DNA of 64,000 nucleotides from Sphingopyxis macrogoltabida (GCF_001314325.1 NZ_CP009429.1:4464501-4528500), one strand, 5' to 3'; counted from the stretch's first letter, positions 8,710 to 18,498 are shown. Program-made: numbers and translations. The notes: generated by a model from the letters alone, not told the origin.

Positions 8710-9345
8710 TCACAATAGGTTCCATTCACGCGCGCGCGGGATAATGGCACTGTCGCTCCGGACCTCGAGCCTTCGCATCAACTCAGAGAGATGGAAGGAG
8801 ACCGTCGGCGCGGCGATCGCCAAGCGCCCGGAAATTTCCTTGTTGGACGCTCCTTCGGCGAGAAAATGCAGGATTGCCATCTGACGGGCCGACAGGGTGA
8901 TGGCAGGAGGCGAGAAACCGGAAAGCGACGTCTTCATCGCAGATGATATATAAGTATCTCCCGACAGCGCGGCGTCGCATGCCGCAAGGATTTCCCTTGT
9001 CGCATCGGCCTTGCTGACGACGGCCCGTACGCCCAGTCGCATCGCGTAATCAACCTCCGCAAAGCTTGCCGCTCCGGTGAGGATAACCACCGTCATGTCA
9101 TGCGCTCCGATCAGTTCGGCAACGACATTGACGCCTCTGGTATCCGGCAGTTGCAGATCGAGAATGATGAGGTCCACCGCTTCCGAAGCGAGAAAAGCCC
9201 CAACGAGCATACCACGCTGAAGGCAGCCGATGACCTGGTAACGGAGATCGGCGGCAAAGAGAAGGCGCAGGCCGAGATGCGTAACCGCGTGATTATCAAC
9301 GACGAGAACGCGCGCAGCATCGGGCATATCGCCGATGCGGTCCAT
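8710..9345 (-). CDS. NarL/FixJ-type response regulator
   Basis: The 211-residue protein has a receiver domain (VLVVDNHAVTHLGLRLLF), the phospho-acceptor Asp in LIILDLQLPD, Thr in VVILTGA and Lys in VVSKAD. A LuxR-type HTH follows (ITLSARQMAILHFLAEGASNKEISGRL). The ATG at 9345 is chosen because it precedes the receiver directly; the open frame upstream overlaps the methyltransferase. It lies 19 bp after the methyltransferase stop, so the two are probably one transcript. No sensor kinase gene is adjacent, so it is an orphan here. Confidence 0.9.
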   Translation of the reverse strand: MDRIGDMPDAARVLVVDNHAVTHLGLRLLFAADLRYQVIGCLQRGMLVGAFLASEAVDLIILDLQLPDTRGVNVVAELIGAHDMTVVILTGAASFAEVDYAMRLGVRAVVSKADATREILAACDAALSGDTYISSAMKTSLSGFSPPAITLSARQMAILHFLAEGASNKEISGRLAIAAPTVSFHLSELMRRLEVRSDSAIIPRAREWNLL

Positions 9346-9364
9346 ATTGATCCCGGCCTCGACC

Positions 9365-10900
9365 TCAAGCAACTGGACATGCTCCCAATCGCTCGAGCAG
9401 GGGAAGGAGCCGTTCTTCGACGTCCGCGCGAATCTTCCTGATTTCTCCGAGATTTTCTTCCTCGGTCTCCAGGACATTGCCCTCGCGCATCAATCTTTCA
9501 TTCTGCGCCGAAAGCCAATTCCAGACTGCCCCATCGATATCCTTCTCGCCTTCCCAAAGGGCGAGCAGCACAAGCTGCTGGACCCGCCCGACGGTCACAG
9601 CCGCCCCAATGCGCGGCGCCGCGAGACTGCTTGCGCCTGCAATATACTTGGATCGACGGCATAATTCGTGGTTCAGGGCCACGGATGCAGCAACATCGCC
9701 GTCTGGGTCGGCGGATCGGGTGGCTGGCGCTAAATCGCCCCGTCCGGTGAGCACGAAAAGTGCCTCGGCCAGTTGCGTTCGCGAAATCCCATCGGCGGTG
9801 ACGGTCTCACAGAGCTTCGAGAAGGAAATGAGTTCGCCAGCCGCCGACCGTATTGCGGTCCATACCGGCTTGTAGATGTCTTCGCGTAACGTCGCCGACC
9901 CGGCGGCGGTGGCGAGCGAAAGTGGCAGCTCTTCAGCATCGGCGAGAGCAAGGAAATTATAGGCTTCGAGCCGGTCTGCGACCTCGGCTCCGGTCAGATG
10001 TCGCTTGCCTTTGACATAGATATCGCGGCGAAACTGCCGATTGACCAGATAATCTCTCGTCGTCTCGTAAAGCGCGAGGTCCGATATTCCAGCAAGAAGA
10101 TCCTGGCAGTGCGCGGGCACGCCGAGACCCGGCATATTATCGATCAAGCTCGCCGACGCCGCAAAATCCATCTTCGCCTCGGCAAGCCTCGCCGAGACCT
10201 CGGAAAAGGACTCCGGGAGCCAGTGCCGGTTGAAATATTCATGCGAGACATAATTCCGGTCGAGCTTGCCGATCGACTTCACCATTTCACCGATTGCCGG
10301 ATATTGCGCGAAGTACCCCGAATTGGTGTCGACAAGCCGCTGCGCGAAATCGAGTGACTCGCCGACTCGCGAAATCAATCCGCCAGTCGCGGCTTTCGCC
10401 GCATGAAGATTGAGAAGATGCCGCAAGGGCTCGATCGGCGACCAGCCGGGCTTGCAATTGTAGCTGACGTAGAGGATTCCTCCCGGTTTCAGATTTGTCC
10501 GTACAACATCGACGATAGCCTGCCTCGCGTCTTCCGAAACCCATGACCAGATTCCGTGCAGAACGATGATGTCGAACTGCGGCAGGTCGCTGCGGCGCGC
10601 AAACTCTTCGAAGCTGTCGTCGAATATGCGGATCGGTTTCCCGCCGGCGCGCGCAACTTGAGCGGTATAGGCCGCCTGCGACGGGTTGAAGTCGGTGCCG
10701 TAGAACTGTCCAGAAGAGGTTGCCGCATTTATATTGAGCGACAGTCCCTGGCCGAATCCGAGTTCGAGATAATTCGGACGTTCTCCGACATCATGCGAGA
10801 TACCGCGCGAAAGAAGCGCGAACTCGAGCCGGATCGGGGCAAGTTCGGAGAAATAGCCGTAGATGTAATCGACCTCCGAAACATAGCCGGCGTTCCACAT
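9365..10900 (-). CDS. SAM-dependent methyltransferase with regulatory domain (rickettsial PKMT-like)
   Basis: The 511-residue protein has a class I SAM fold: motif I YLELGFGQGLSLN, a post-II acidic strand (YGTDFNPSQAA), and LKPGGILYVSYNCKPGW. It is followed by a methyltransferase regulatory domain (NYVSHEYFNRHWLPESFSEV) and a C-terminal helical/winged region. This order is that of the rickettsial protein-lysine methyltransferases that modify the OmpB autotransporter. Here the gene directly follows a giant autotransporter gene on the same strand, so modification of the passenger is a reasonable inference. GGAGAG precedes the ATG at 10900. Confidence 0.88.
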   Translation of the reverse strand: MWNAGYVSEVDYIYGYFSELAPIRLEFALLSRGISHDVGERPNYLELGFGQGLSLNINAATSSGQFYGTDFNPSQAAYTAQVARAGGKPIRIFDDSFEEFARRSDLPQFDIIVLHGIWSWVSEDARQAIVDVVRTNLKPGGILYVSYNCKPGWSPIEPLRHLLNLHAAKAATGGLISRVGESLDFAQRLVDTNSGYFAQYPAIGEMVKSIGKLDRNYVSHEYFNRHWLPESFSEVSARLAEAKMDFAASASLIDNMPGLGVPAHCQDLLAGISDLALYETTRDYLVNRQFRRDIYVKGKRHLTGAEVADRLEAYNFLALADAEELPLSLATAAGSATLREDIYKPVWTAIRSAAGELISFSKLCETVTADGISRTQLAEALFVLTGRGDLAPATRSADPDGDVAASVALNHELCRRSKYIAGASSLAAPRIGAAVTVGRVQQLVLLALWEGEKDIDGAVWNWLSAQNERLMREGNVLETEEENLGEIRKIRADVEERLLPLLERLGACPVA

Positions 10901-10909
10901 TTCAACTCT

Positions 10910-10944
10910 CCAAAAAGAAGGGGGCGCGCCACCGACGCGCCCCC
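10910..10944 (-). terminator. Intergenic terminator or attenuator between autotransporter and methyltransferase
   Basis: On the minus strand a perfect 9-bp stem (GGGGGCGCG / CGCGCCCCC, 7-nt loop) is followed by CTTCTTTTT and then immediately by GGAGAG, the methyltransferase ribosome site. It has all parts of a rho-independent terminator. Read-through would give a lower dose of methyltransferase than of autotransporter. Confidence 0.75.
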
Positions 10945-10972
10945 GAGGGTTCCCAGTGGATTATTATCGGAT

Positions 10973-13900
10973 TCAGAACTGGAACGTCACACCGCCCCTG
11001 AGACCCGTCACCTTGTTGTCGCCGCCGAAGGTCTGGCTCCCGGAGAAGAACAGGTTGAGGCGTTCGGCCATCTTCGCTTCGAATCCGGCTTCGACCGCCC
11101 CGAAGCTGTCCGGCTCCACCCCGCGCAGGACGAACGAGTCTCCGCCGCCGACATAACGAACGCTGACGTCGTTCGGGAGATTGCCCTGGAAGGTGTAGGA
11201 AGCCCGGGCGAAGGGACGAAGCGTGACGGTATCCGAGAGTTCGGTTTCCGTTCCGATCTTGACGCCGATGACGGGCGAGAAGACCGTCTTCTTGCGACCT
11301 TCGACATCGAGGCTGAACGCGCCTGCACCGGTTTCGGTGAAGCCTTCCAGCGACGAACGACGCAGGACGAGCTTGCCGTAGGGCGTAACCGTGAGGCTGC
11401 CGGCGCGATAGTCGTAGCCCAATTCGAGGCTGGCATCGAGCTGCTTGGCATTGACCGATGCTTCCGCCGTTCGAGCCAGGAGGCTCATCTTACGGGTCAC
11501 ATCATAGTTGGTCCAGCCGAAGGCGACCTTGGCATTGGCGTAGATCGGTCCGAAGCCCTGCGTGACATAGGCACCGACGGTCCAGGTGCGGCCATCGACC
11601 GCTTCCGGCGTGCCGCGCGCGGCGATGTCATGCTCGGCATAGGCACCACCGAAGCCGAAGGCACCGTCGGGCGCATAGGCGAAGTCGAGGCCGCCGGCGA
11701 GACCGTAGCTGTTGGCGCGGATATCCGAAGCGCCAAAGGCGTCGCCGTCACCATATTTGCCCCAGCGACCGACCGGGTTGAGCCACAGCTGGGTCGCGAA
11801 ATCGCCACCGAAGGAACGGCGATTGGTCAGCATGTCAAGCGTCTGGCCGAAGACCCCGTTCTGGTCGACCGCCGCGAGCGAGCCGTAGACCTCGCCCGAC
11901 GACAGCTCGTTGAAGAGCTGCGCTGCCTGATCCCCCGAGAGGCGGAAGTCGAGCGCCGTCGCGACGTTGGCGATATCCTGGGCATAGCCAAGCTCGGTTA
12001 CCGAGCCGAAGCCTGCGCCGCCTGCCGCGTCGGTGCGGATGCGGGTCACCGCCGAGGCCAGCGCGGAGTCTAGGCCAGCCGCCGCTGCCTGGGCGTTGGG
12101 GTTGGTCGCACCGGCAGTGTAGCTCGACCGGGTCACTTCCAGCCGGACTTCCTTCGTCGCCGCGTCGTGGACGAGTTCGAACCCGACATAGGGCGACGTC
12201 AGCGTTGGCGTGGCGTCGGCCGAAACAGCACCCGTCCCGGTGTAGGTGAACAGCGTATAGCCGTCGCCATCGGCATACAGGCTGTCGCGGTAGACGTTGA
12301 CCGCCACCGTACCTGCGAGATTGAGGTCACCCGTAATGTTCACCTGCGACGGATCGACATCGATCCCCGCCAGTTCCGGGGTGGTGAAGTAGCCGACATA
12401 GACGCCGCCGACCACCGGACCCAGGGGCTCGGGCAGGACGGAGCCGTCGCTGACTTCGCTGCGGTATACGCGAACCAGCGTCGGCGTGATCCCGACGACG
12501 GTCGTACCCGTCGCGGTCTGGTTGAAATTGCCGACCTGATTGACGGTGATCCCGTCGATCAGCTCGGTCTGTCCGACCAGGTTATTCCCGAAGAGATTCT
12601 GTCCCGGCGTGATGCGGCGGCCGATAACCAGCGTTGCGGCGTTATTGACGTTACCGCGGATCCCGAATTCCGCGCCCTCGAAATCGCTCGTGGTGAGCTG
12701 GACTTCACCCGCCTTGATGTTGAAGTTGCCCACGTCGAGCGTGTAGATCGGCTCGCCTCCCGGCACGGCCGGGACATATTCGGCGCCGTTGATCACGAAG
12801 GTGCCGGCACCTTCCTTGTTCAGCGTTTCGATGCCGATCACCCGGACCTGATAGTTCGAGCCGCCGAAGAGCTCCTGCGCATCCTTGCCCAGGGACAGGA
12901 CCTGGTTGGGCTTGTCGCTCCCGACCGGCCATTTCTGGTTCGGGTAGAGGATGGCGTCGGCTCCGAGGAAGCCCGAGCCATTCAGATTGACCGTGGTGTT
13001 TGTGGTGCGGTTACCATCTTCGTCGATTTCGCCGAAGATGCTGCCGAGCGTCGCCGAACCCGAGTTCAGATTGATCGTCGCGTTGACGTCGCTGGTCTTC
13101 ACCGCTCCTTCGCCGGTCGGATCGTTGTCGAGACCGCCGGTAACCACGAAGCCGCCCGAAACGCCGTTCTGATTGGCCGTGTAGGTCTGGGCCAGCAATT
13201 CCGCGCCCGGCGCATAGCTGGTTTCGGTCGTCGTGTCGGTGCGAACCTCGGTGACGGAAGCGGTATCGATGTTGCGACCGAAGATCGTGGTCCCGCCAAT
13301 CGTGCCATTGTTCGTCAGCGTACCCTCGCCGCCTTCGATGGCAACATTGCCGACGATGACCGCACCCGGCGCGTTCGTTACGCTGGCCTTGCCGAGCGCG
13401 ACGACCGGAGTGAAAGTTTCGGTCACCGTCTGCAGCGATGCTTTGCCGAAGTTTGTCGTTTCGCTGCTCGAATTCGAGCCGATCACGATCGCCGAGGCCA
13501 AGACGTCATCGACAGAGTCCGCATCGCCGATCCGTCCGGTGTTGGTCACCGTAGCCGACGTCGCGCTGATGGCGCTGACATCTTCAGTAATGATGCCGGC
13601 ATTGCTGACGACTGCCGGACCGCCGACAATTGTCGTCGTTGTCGTGCTCGACAGATTTACCGTTCCCTTGCCGTCATCGCTCTTGGTGCTGGTCTGGACA
13701 GTATTGAAGGCAGCACTCTGCGCTTCGACACTGCCGTCGATGATCGAACCTGCGGTCACCGTGACCGTCGCGCCCTCGATGCCGAAAGCATAGACCGATT
13801 CGGTTGCCGAGACGGCCTTGTCCTTGAGCGCCTGCGCCGAATCGACAAGCACGCTTGCCTTGCCGCCGACGGCTGTGGTCTCGGTCGTCACGCTTTCTTC

Positions 13901-16900
13901 GAGCGTGCGCCCAGCCAGGCTGCCGACCAGCGTCCCGAAGTTATCCGACGCCGAATCGGATTTACCGGTCCATGTCCGCTCGATCTCGACGCTGGTGACA
14001 CTCCCCGAGGCGACAGCGGAGACATAGTCTTCCGACACACCCGTGAGCGTGACCGTCGCATCGCCGCGACCAGCCGTCACATAGGTGCCGCCTTCGACGG
14101 CTCCTGCGATCGTTGCCGACGCATCACCCTGTGCCGCGGAGGCACCGTAGGAAACACTCTGCGTTTCGGTAGCCGTTGCGACACCCGTCTCGGCATCACG
14201 TACATAGCTGCGCTCAAGAGTCGTCTGGCTGTCGGTGCCGTTAGCGGCGTTGACAGTCAAGTTACCGCCGACGACCGCCTTGCTGGCGACCTCGGCCGAT
14301 GCGGATTTGACACCATTCACATCGACGTTGCCGCCAACCGTATCCTGGTTCGCGGTGGCCTTGCCGGTAATCGTAACCGAGCTCGCACCGTCGGTGACCA
14401 CTGACGTGCTGCTGTATTTCCCGGCCAGCGTGTCGGTCACATAGACGCCCTCGGTGATCGTCTGGGCGACGCTGCCCGATTCCTCGGTCACGTTCGCGGT
14501 TGCGCCAGTCGCATTACTGGCCACATCGTCCTCGACCGAGCCGCTGATCGCCACAGTCGACGAGTTGGTTCCCTGCGAGTAGACACCCGCCGAACCGCCA
14601 GCGTTGCTGCGCGCAACCTTCCCGGACACTACGACCTTGCTGTCGCCACCGCTGATCGCGGTCGTCTCGGAGCTTTCGCTATACCCACCAGTGAAGGAAC
14701 CCGTGCCGTCGACGTCAACAATCGTCGTGCCCTTGCCGCTGGTTTCAGACGAAGAACTCGCCACGCCTGCATTACCAGCAACCGAGCTCACATTCCCGAG
14801 CACCGCACCGGTGATTGTCACCGTGCTCGCCTGATCGGCGACCTGGGTGACGTTACCGATTGCGGCCGGCGAGAAATTCAGCGTGCCGTTCGCACCGGCA
14901 TAGGTGCCGGTCACGCTGCCGCCCGTCGACACATAGGAGGTGCTTTGCGTACCCTGCTCGGTGAAGCTGCTACCACCCTTGCCATCGTCGATGCTGGTCG
15001 TGCTGTAGGACGAGCTGCTCACCGACTTGCCGCCAGTGCTTTGCGCATAGGTGGCACCGCGGACATCGCCCTGGTTCAGGATCGTGATGTCCCCGCCGGC
15101 GGTCAGGTTGACGTTGCCAACGCCATTGAAGCCGACGGTTCCGCCAGCCGAATTGGTAAAGTCGATCGCGCCGGTGGTTGCGGTTGCGGTCGATTCCGAA
15201 GTCACCGAATATTGGCTTGTCGTCGTCCCCGCCTTCGCGTCGACCACGGGTGTCGGCGTCTGCTCGGAATAGCTGTAGGTCGTGTCGCTACCCGACGACG
15301 AAGCGTTCACGCCGCTGCCGATCATGCCAGCGTTGACGATCGTGACATTTTCCGTCGCCGTAGCATTGACCGCGCCGCCGATCGAGCCGGTCGCGGCGAC
15401 ATCCACGCTTGCGTCACCAGCGAGGTGGGTCGAGCTTTCGCTATAGACGTCGCTGATCTGACTTCCCTTGCCGTCATAGCTGACGAGCCGTTCGTTCGCA
15501 TAGGCCGAGCCGCCGGTGCCCGCATTGACCGTAGCCGACCCCTCAACGGCGCCGGCGTTGACGACCGATGCGCTGTTCGACGCCGTGGCGACGACATTGC
15601 CGCCAACTTTGCCGGTTTCGGTGATATCGATCGACGCATTGCCCGCGGTCCGGGTGCTGGTCGACGTCGTCGCGTTGCTGAGAATGTTGCCCTTGCCGTC
15701 GAAGACCAGTTCCTGACTGGACGTCGTGGCGTTGCCGGTGCCCGCGCTTGCGGTCACCGAACCATCGATGGCACCGGCGTTAACCACCGTTGCGTCCTTG
15801 GTGCCGCTGGCCTGCACGCCGCCGCCGACCACACCAGTGCCAGCGACACTCACCGATGCGCTACCGATCGCGCTGGTCAGCGAATTTGCCGTCACATTTT
15901 TGAGCACGCCGCCAAGCCCGTCCTCGGTCCGGGTGCTGCTATTGCTGCTCGTCAGCCCGCCATTGCCAGCGAATGCGTTAAGCGCGCCTTCTACCTCACC
16001 GGCGTTGCTGATCGACGCGTCCCGCGTCGCTACCGCGCGCGCGAAACCTCCGACCTTTCCGGTCGCGGCGATATCGATGGTCGAATTGCCCGCGACGGCG
16101 CCGCCGCCGGACGTCTGGACCTCCTCGAGCAAGCCGCCCTTGTCGTCGAGGGTAACGGTGGTCTTGGTTGCGAAGCTGTTATTGCCAAGAGGAACCGCCT
16201 GAACATTATTTTCGACGCTTCCAGCCACCGCGACTTCGACATTACCGTTGGCCACCCCGACGATATCGTCCACCGCGCTCGTGCTTGTGGTCGTGAGATT
16301 GACGTTCGTCGCACCATAGGTGTCACTATAGTCGTTGGTGACCGTCGTCTTTCCGGCCGGCGGCGCTACGCTCGTAGCTACGACCGTGCGCGTCCCGCCC
16401 GAATAGCCGACGATGTTACCAGCCGTGCCCGAGACAGTCGCGTCGACATTGCCATATTCGGAATAGAAAGTCGCATTGCCCTTCGTCTTGCCGTCGGCGC
16501 TGGCGATGTTGGCCACTGCCGCGGCCACATCGCCGCTGGCGAAGCCGTTGGTCGTGGTGTCGCCGGCCACGGTCGTCGTCTGCGTGCCCGCAGCTGCGAC
16601 GAGAACATCGCCTGAACGCACCGACCCTGAAGAGGCGAGCGAAACGTCGCCCTTGCCGGCGAGCGTCACGCCATTGTGGATCGCGCCGCTGTTATCAAGC
16701 GACACGGTCCCGCCAAATCCGGTCGCCGAAAAGCCACCGGTAATCAGGCCGGCGTTGCTTGCTGCGAGCTTGTTATCTGCCTTGGAGGAAGACCCGTTCA
16801 ACACGACCCCGACATTGTCAGTCACGGCCCCGGTCGCGTCGGTCGCGCCGATGCTGCCAGCGTTGCTGAAGCCGATTGCGCCATCGCCTTGCCCAGCGAT

Positions 16901-17158
16901 AGGCGTGATGCCGATCGTTCCAGGACCGGTCACTTCGCCCTTCGAGGTCACCGAGATCGTGATATCGCGATCGGGCGTCGCCTTGGCTGCATCGATCTTG
17001 GCCTGAACGCTGACCGCCGCTTCGGCACCATTCACTTCGACCGTCTGCTCGGCGTGGGCGCTGCCCGCGATAACAAGCGCCGAAATCGGGAAGGCCGCGG
17101 AAACAAGCAGAGCGCCTTTTGCAAAGCGACGTGCCCGAGAAGTGGATTTGGTCGTCAT
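10973..17158 (-). CDS. Giant type V autotransporter adhesin
   Basis: The protein has about 2,061 residues. A long signal peptide (cut after GSAHA) leads into a passenger of roughly 1,700 residues rich in Thr, Ser, Gly and Val. The passenger is built of repeats carrying VxGKVGG, ASVVNAG and DGKG-like motifs, a pattern of beta-helical adhesins. The last ~280 residues form the autotransporter barrel (from about QLWLNPVGRWGKYGD), ending in the typical terminal Phe (GVTFQF). The ATG at 17158 is chosen because AGAGGA lies upstream and the signal peptide follows. It should be secreted to the outer surface. The substrate or partner is unknown. Confidence 0.93.
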   Translation of the reverse strand: MTTKSTSRARRFAKGALLVSAAFPISALVIAGSAHAEQTVEVNGAEAAVSVQAKIDAAKATPDRDITISVTSKGEVTGPGTIGITPIAGQGDGAIGFSNAGSIGATDATGAVTDNVGVVLNGSSSKADNKLAASNAGLITGGFSATGFGGTVSLDNSGAIHNGVTLAGKGDVSLASSGSVRSGDVLVAAAGTQTTTVAGDTTTNGFASGDVAAAVANIASADGKTKGNATFYSEYGNVDATVSGTAGNIVGYSGGTRTVVATSVAPPAGKTTVTNDYSDTYGATNVNLTTTSTSAVDDIVGVANGNVEVAVAGSVENNVQAVPLGNNSFATKTTVTLDDKGGLLEEVQTSGGGAVAGNSTIDIAATGKVGGFARAVATRDASISNAGEVEGALNAFAGNGGLTSSNSSTRTEDGLGGVLKNVTANSLTSAIGSASVSVAGTGVVGGGVQASGTKDATVVNAGAIDGSVTASAGTGNATTSSQELVFDGKGNILSNATTSTSTRTAGNASIDITETGKVGGNVVATASNSASVVNAGAVEGSATVNAGTGGSAYANERLVSYDGKGSQISDVYSESSTHLAGDASVDVAATGSIGGAVNATATENVTIVNAGMIGSGVNASSSGSDTTYSYSEQTPTPVVDAKAGTTTSQYSVTSESTATATTGAIDFTNSAGGTVGFNGVGNVNLTAGGDITILNQGDVRGATYAQSTGGKSVSSSSYSTTSIDDGKGGSSFTEQGTQSTSYVSTGGSVTGTYAGANGTLNFSPAAIGNVTQVADQASTVTITGAVLGNVSSVAGNAGVASSSSETSGKGTTIVDVDGTGSFTGGYSESSETTAISGGDSKVVVSGKVARSNAGGSAGVYSQGTNSSTVAISGSVEDDVASNATGATANVTEESGSVAQTITEGVYVTDTLAGKYSSTSVVTDGASSVTITGKATANQDTVGGNVDVNGVKSASAEVASKAVVGGNLTVNAANGTDSQTTLERSYVRDAETGVATATETQSVSYGASAAQGDASATIAGAVEGGTYVTAGRGDATVTLTGVSEDYVSAVASGSVTSVEIERTWTGKSDSASDNFGTLVGSLAGRTLEESVTTETTAVGGKASVLVDSAQALKDKAVSATESVYAFGIEGATVTVTAGSIIDGSVEAQSAAFNTVQTSTKSDDGKGTVNLSSTTTTTIVGGPAVVSNAGIITEDVSAISATSATVTNTGRIGDADSVDDVLASAIVIGSNSSSETTNFGKASLQTVTETFTPVVALGKASVTNAPGAVIVGNVAIEGGEGTLTNNGTIGGTTIFGRNIDTASVTEVRTDTTTETSYAPGAELLAQTYTANQNGVSGGFVVTGGLDNDPTGEGAVKTSDVNATINLNSGSATLGSIFGEIDEDGNRTTNTTVNLNGSGFLGADAILYPNQKWPVGSDKPNQVLSLGKDAQELFGGSNYQVRVIGIETLNKEGAGTFVINGAEYVPAVPGGEPIYTLDVGNFNIKAGEVQLTTSDFEGAEFGIRGNVNNAATLVIGRRITPGQNLFGNNLVGQTELIDGITVNQVGNFNQTATGTTVVGITPTLVRVYRSEVSDGSVLPEPLGPVVGGVYVGYFTTPELAGIDVDPSQVNITGDLNLAGTVAVNVYRDSLYADGDGYTLFTYTGTGAVSADATPTLTSPYVGFELVHDAATKEVRLEVTRSSYTAGATNPNAQAAAAGLDSALASAVTRIRTDAAGGAGFGSVTELGYAQDIANVATALDFRLSGDQAAQLFNELSSGEVYGSLAAVDQNGVFGQTLDMLTNRRSFGGDFATQLWLNPVGRWGKYGDGDAFGASDIRANSYGLAGGLDFAYAPDGAFGFGGAYAEHDIAARGTPEAVDGRTWTVGAYVTQGFGPIYANAKVAFGWTNYDVTRKMSLLARTAEASVNAKQLDASLELGYDYRAGSLTVTPYGKLVLRRSSLEGFTETGAGAFSLDVEGRKKTVFSPVIGVKIGTETELSDTVTLRPFARASYTFQGNLPNDVSVRYVGGGDSFVLRGVEPDSFGAVEAGFEAKMAERLNLFFSGSQTFGGDNKVTGLRGGVTFQF

Positions 17159-17175
17159 GATTATTCCTCTACTTA

Positions 17176-17195
17176 TGAGTATGACTGAGTATGAC
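17176..17195. promoter_or_regulatory. Tandem direct repeat upstream of the autotransporter
   Basis: TGAGTATGAC occurs twice head to tail, 18-37 bp upstream of the autotransporter start and between it and the divergent SARP-like gene. SARP proteins recognise short direct repeats, so this could be the regulator's site. A separate inverted repeat (CGCGCAT-N4-ATGCGCG) lies at 17207-17224. Function is inferred from position only. Confidence 0.45.
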
Positions 17196-17483
17196 AATTG
17201 GCTGACCGCGCATGGAAATGCGCGCGGCAGTTAAATCTGCTGATGATTCATTAGATACTGAAGCATTCCCCCTGATTCAGACCGGTCGCCCGATTGATCA
17301 GGAAGCAGATGCCAATCTGTGCGTTCCCGCAGCGTTACTCGAACGTTTTCTGGACGTTTCCACAGCGTTATTAATTCGTCGGGTGGTTATTCGGCGTTGC
17401 TCATTCGCGCACCGAGACCCTATCCGGATTTCAGAGGCTTGCTTTTGGCCTGTGGGAGGACCGGAAAAAAAGGGGATTGGGGG

Positions 17484-17984
17484 GTGAACGGAACGAGTCG
17501 CTATCAGCTTCGGCTTTTGGGAGCCTTTCAGCTGACAGCACCGAACGGGCAACGGATCGACGTGACCAGCAAGAAGGGTATTGCGCTGCTTGGACTACTG
17601 GCGAGCGCCAATTCCGGCGAGCGATGGCGGGCTTGGATTCAGGCGAAGCTCTGGGGATCGCGGGAACTACGTCAGGCTCAGGCGAGCCTTCGGCGCGAAC
17701 TTCACGGTCTTCGCAGGCTTACCGCCGATGCGTCGGTCTCGCTGGTCGAGGCGACATCACGTACCGTCCGCCTTAACCTGCAAGCGATCGACGTCGATAT
17801 ACGGAGCCGGGAGGTGATCGCCCGATCGTCGGGGGAGTTTCTCGAGGGAATCGACATCGCCGGTGAGGAATCATTCGAAGAATGGCTGCGCGAAATGCGG
17901 ATCAGCCTCGCACACCTGGCCAATGAAGGGGCGGTCAACGACACAAGCTTCAACTCAGTCGCTGCGCCGCAACAGCCAAATTGA
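17484..17984 (+). CDS. SARP/BTAD-like winged-helix regulator, copy 2
   Basis: A 166-residue paralogue of the protein at 7804-8463, sharing LGAFxLTAPxGQR, GERWRxWIQ, LRRELHxLRxLT and EFLEGxDIxGEESFEEWL. It has the DNA-binding half and only the first part of the BTAD, without a TPR or nucleotide-binding module. The start is GTG at 17484 with AGGGG upstream; the open frame extends to 17319 without similarity to the paralogue. It is divergent from the autotransporter, sharing a ~325-bp control region, so it is a good candidate for its direct regulator. Confidence 0.75.
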   Translation: MNGTSRYQLRLLGAFQLTAPNGQRIDVTSKKGIALLGLLASANSGERWRAWIQAKLWGSRELRQAQASLRRELHGLRRLTADASVSLVEATSRTVRLNLQAIDVDIRSREVIARSSGEFLEGIDIAGEESFEEWLREMRISLAHLANEGAVNDTSFNSVAAPQQPN

Positions 17985-18469
17985 CCTCGATCGACCCGTC
18001 TTCCGGACAACGAAAGGGGATCGGCGTCCGCAACGCCTGATCAGCGCTAACAGCTCCACCTCACCGTCCGCTTCTGAGCGCTTAATATTGGCGATCGAAG
18101 TAGCAGTCTTCACACTCCGAAACGTCTGGGCCGGTAGCGTTACCGTGTTGGCAGGTTTCAGGGGCAATATTCTTCGCCCGGAACAGCCGGCGCAACAGCG
18201 CGCTCAGGGACGGAAGGGGCTCGGAAGAACGGTCAAGGATTGACTGCATCGCTAGGGCCTATTCCGCAATTGGAGACGTTGTCAATTTTGCATCTAAAGC
18301 CGGGCGAAATTCCGCAGAAGATCTTAGAACCAAATACGGAAAGTTCTCGCCTGGGCGTCGCCCGATCTATCGGCGCCCTCATCAAATCCCTATGTCCTAA
18401 TTAGTGCCTGCTCTCATCGTCGTGCCCAGCTTGAACAGAATGACGTAACTTGGACGCCCCAGCCGGCCA
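17985..18469. other. Intergenic, nothing recognised
   Basis: About 485 bp between the SARP-like gene and hslV. No open frame has family-like features, and no clear terminator was found. Confidence 0.4.
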
Positions 18470-18498
18470 CTTGCAGCGCGCCAGCCGATTTCCCATAT
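18470..18498 (+). promoter_or_regulatory. Possible heat-shock (sigma-32-type) promoter of hslV
   Basis: CTTGCAG and TCCCATAT are separated by 14 bp, close to the sigma-32 pattern CTTGAAA/CCCCATNT. The -10 box ends 7 bp before the hslV ATG, so the message would be nearly leaderless. This agrees with the absence of a ribosome site there. The call rests on the match alone. Confidence 0.4.

Noticed and set aside
10556..16615. Long plus-strand frames (505, 745 and 556 residues) opposite the autotransporter and methyltransferase
   Set aside because: Their composition is Arg/Asp-rich without motifs, while the minus strand has a signal peptide, repeats and barrel. They are shadows caused by GC-rich codon use.
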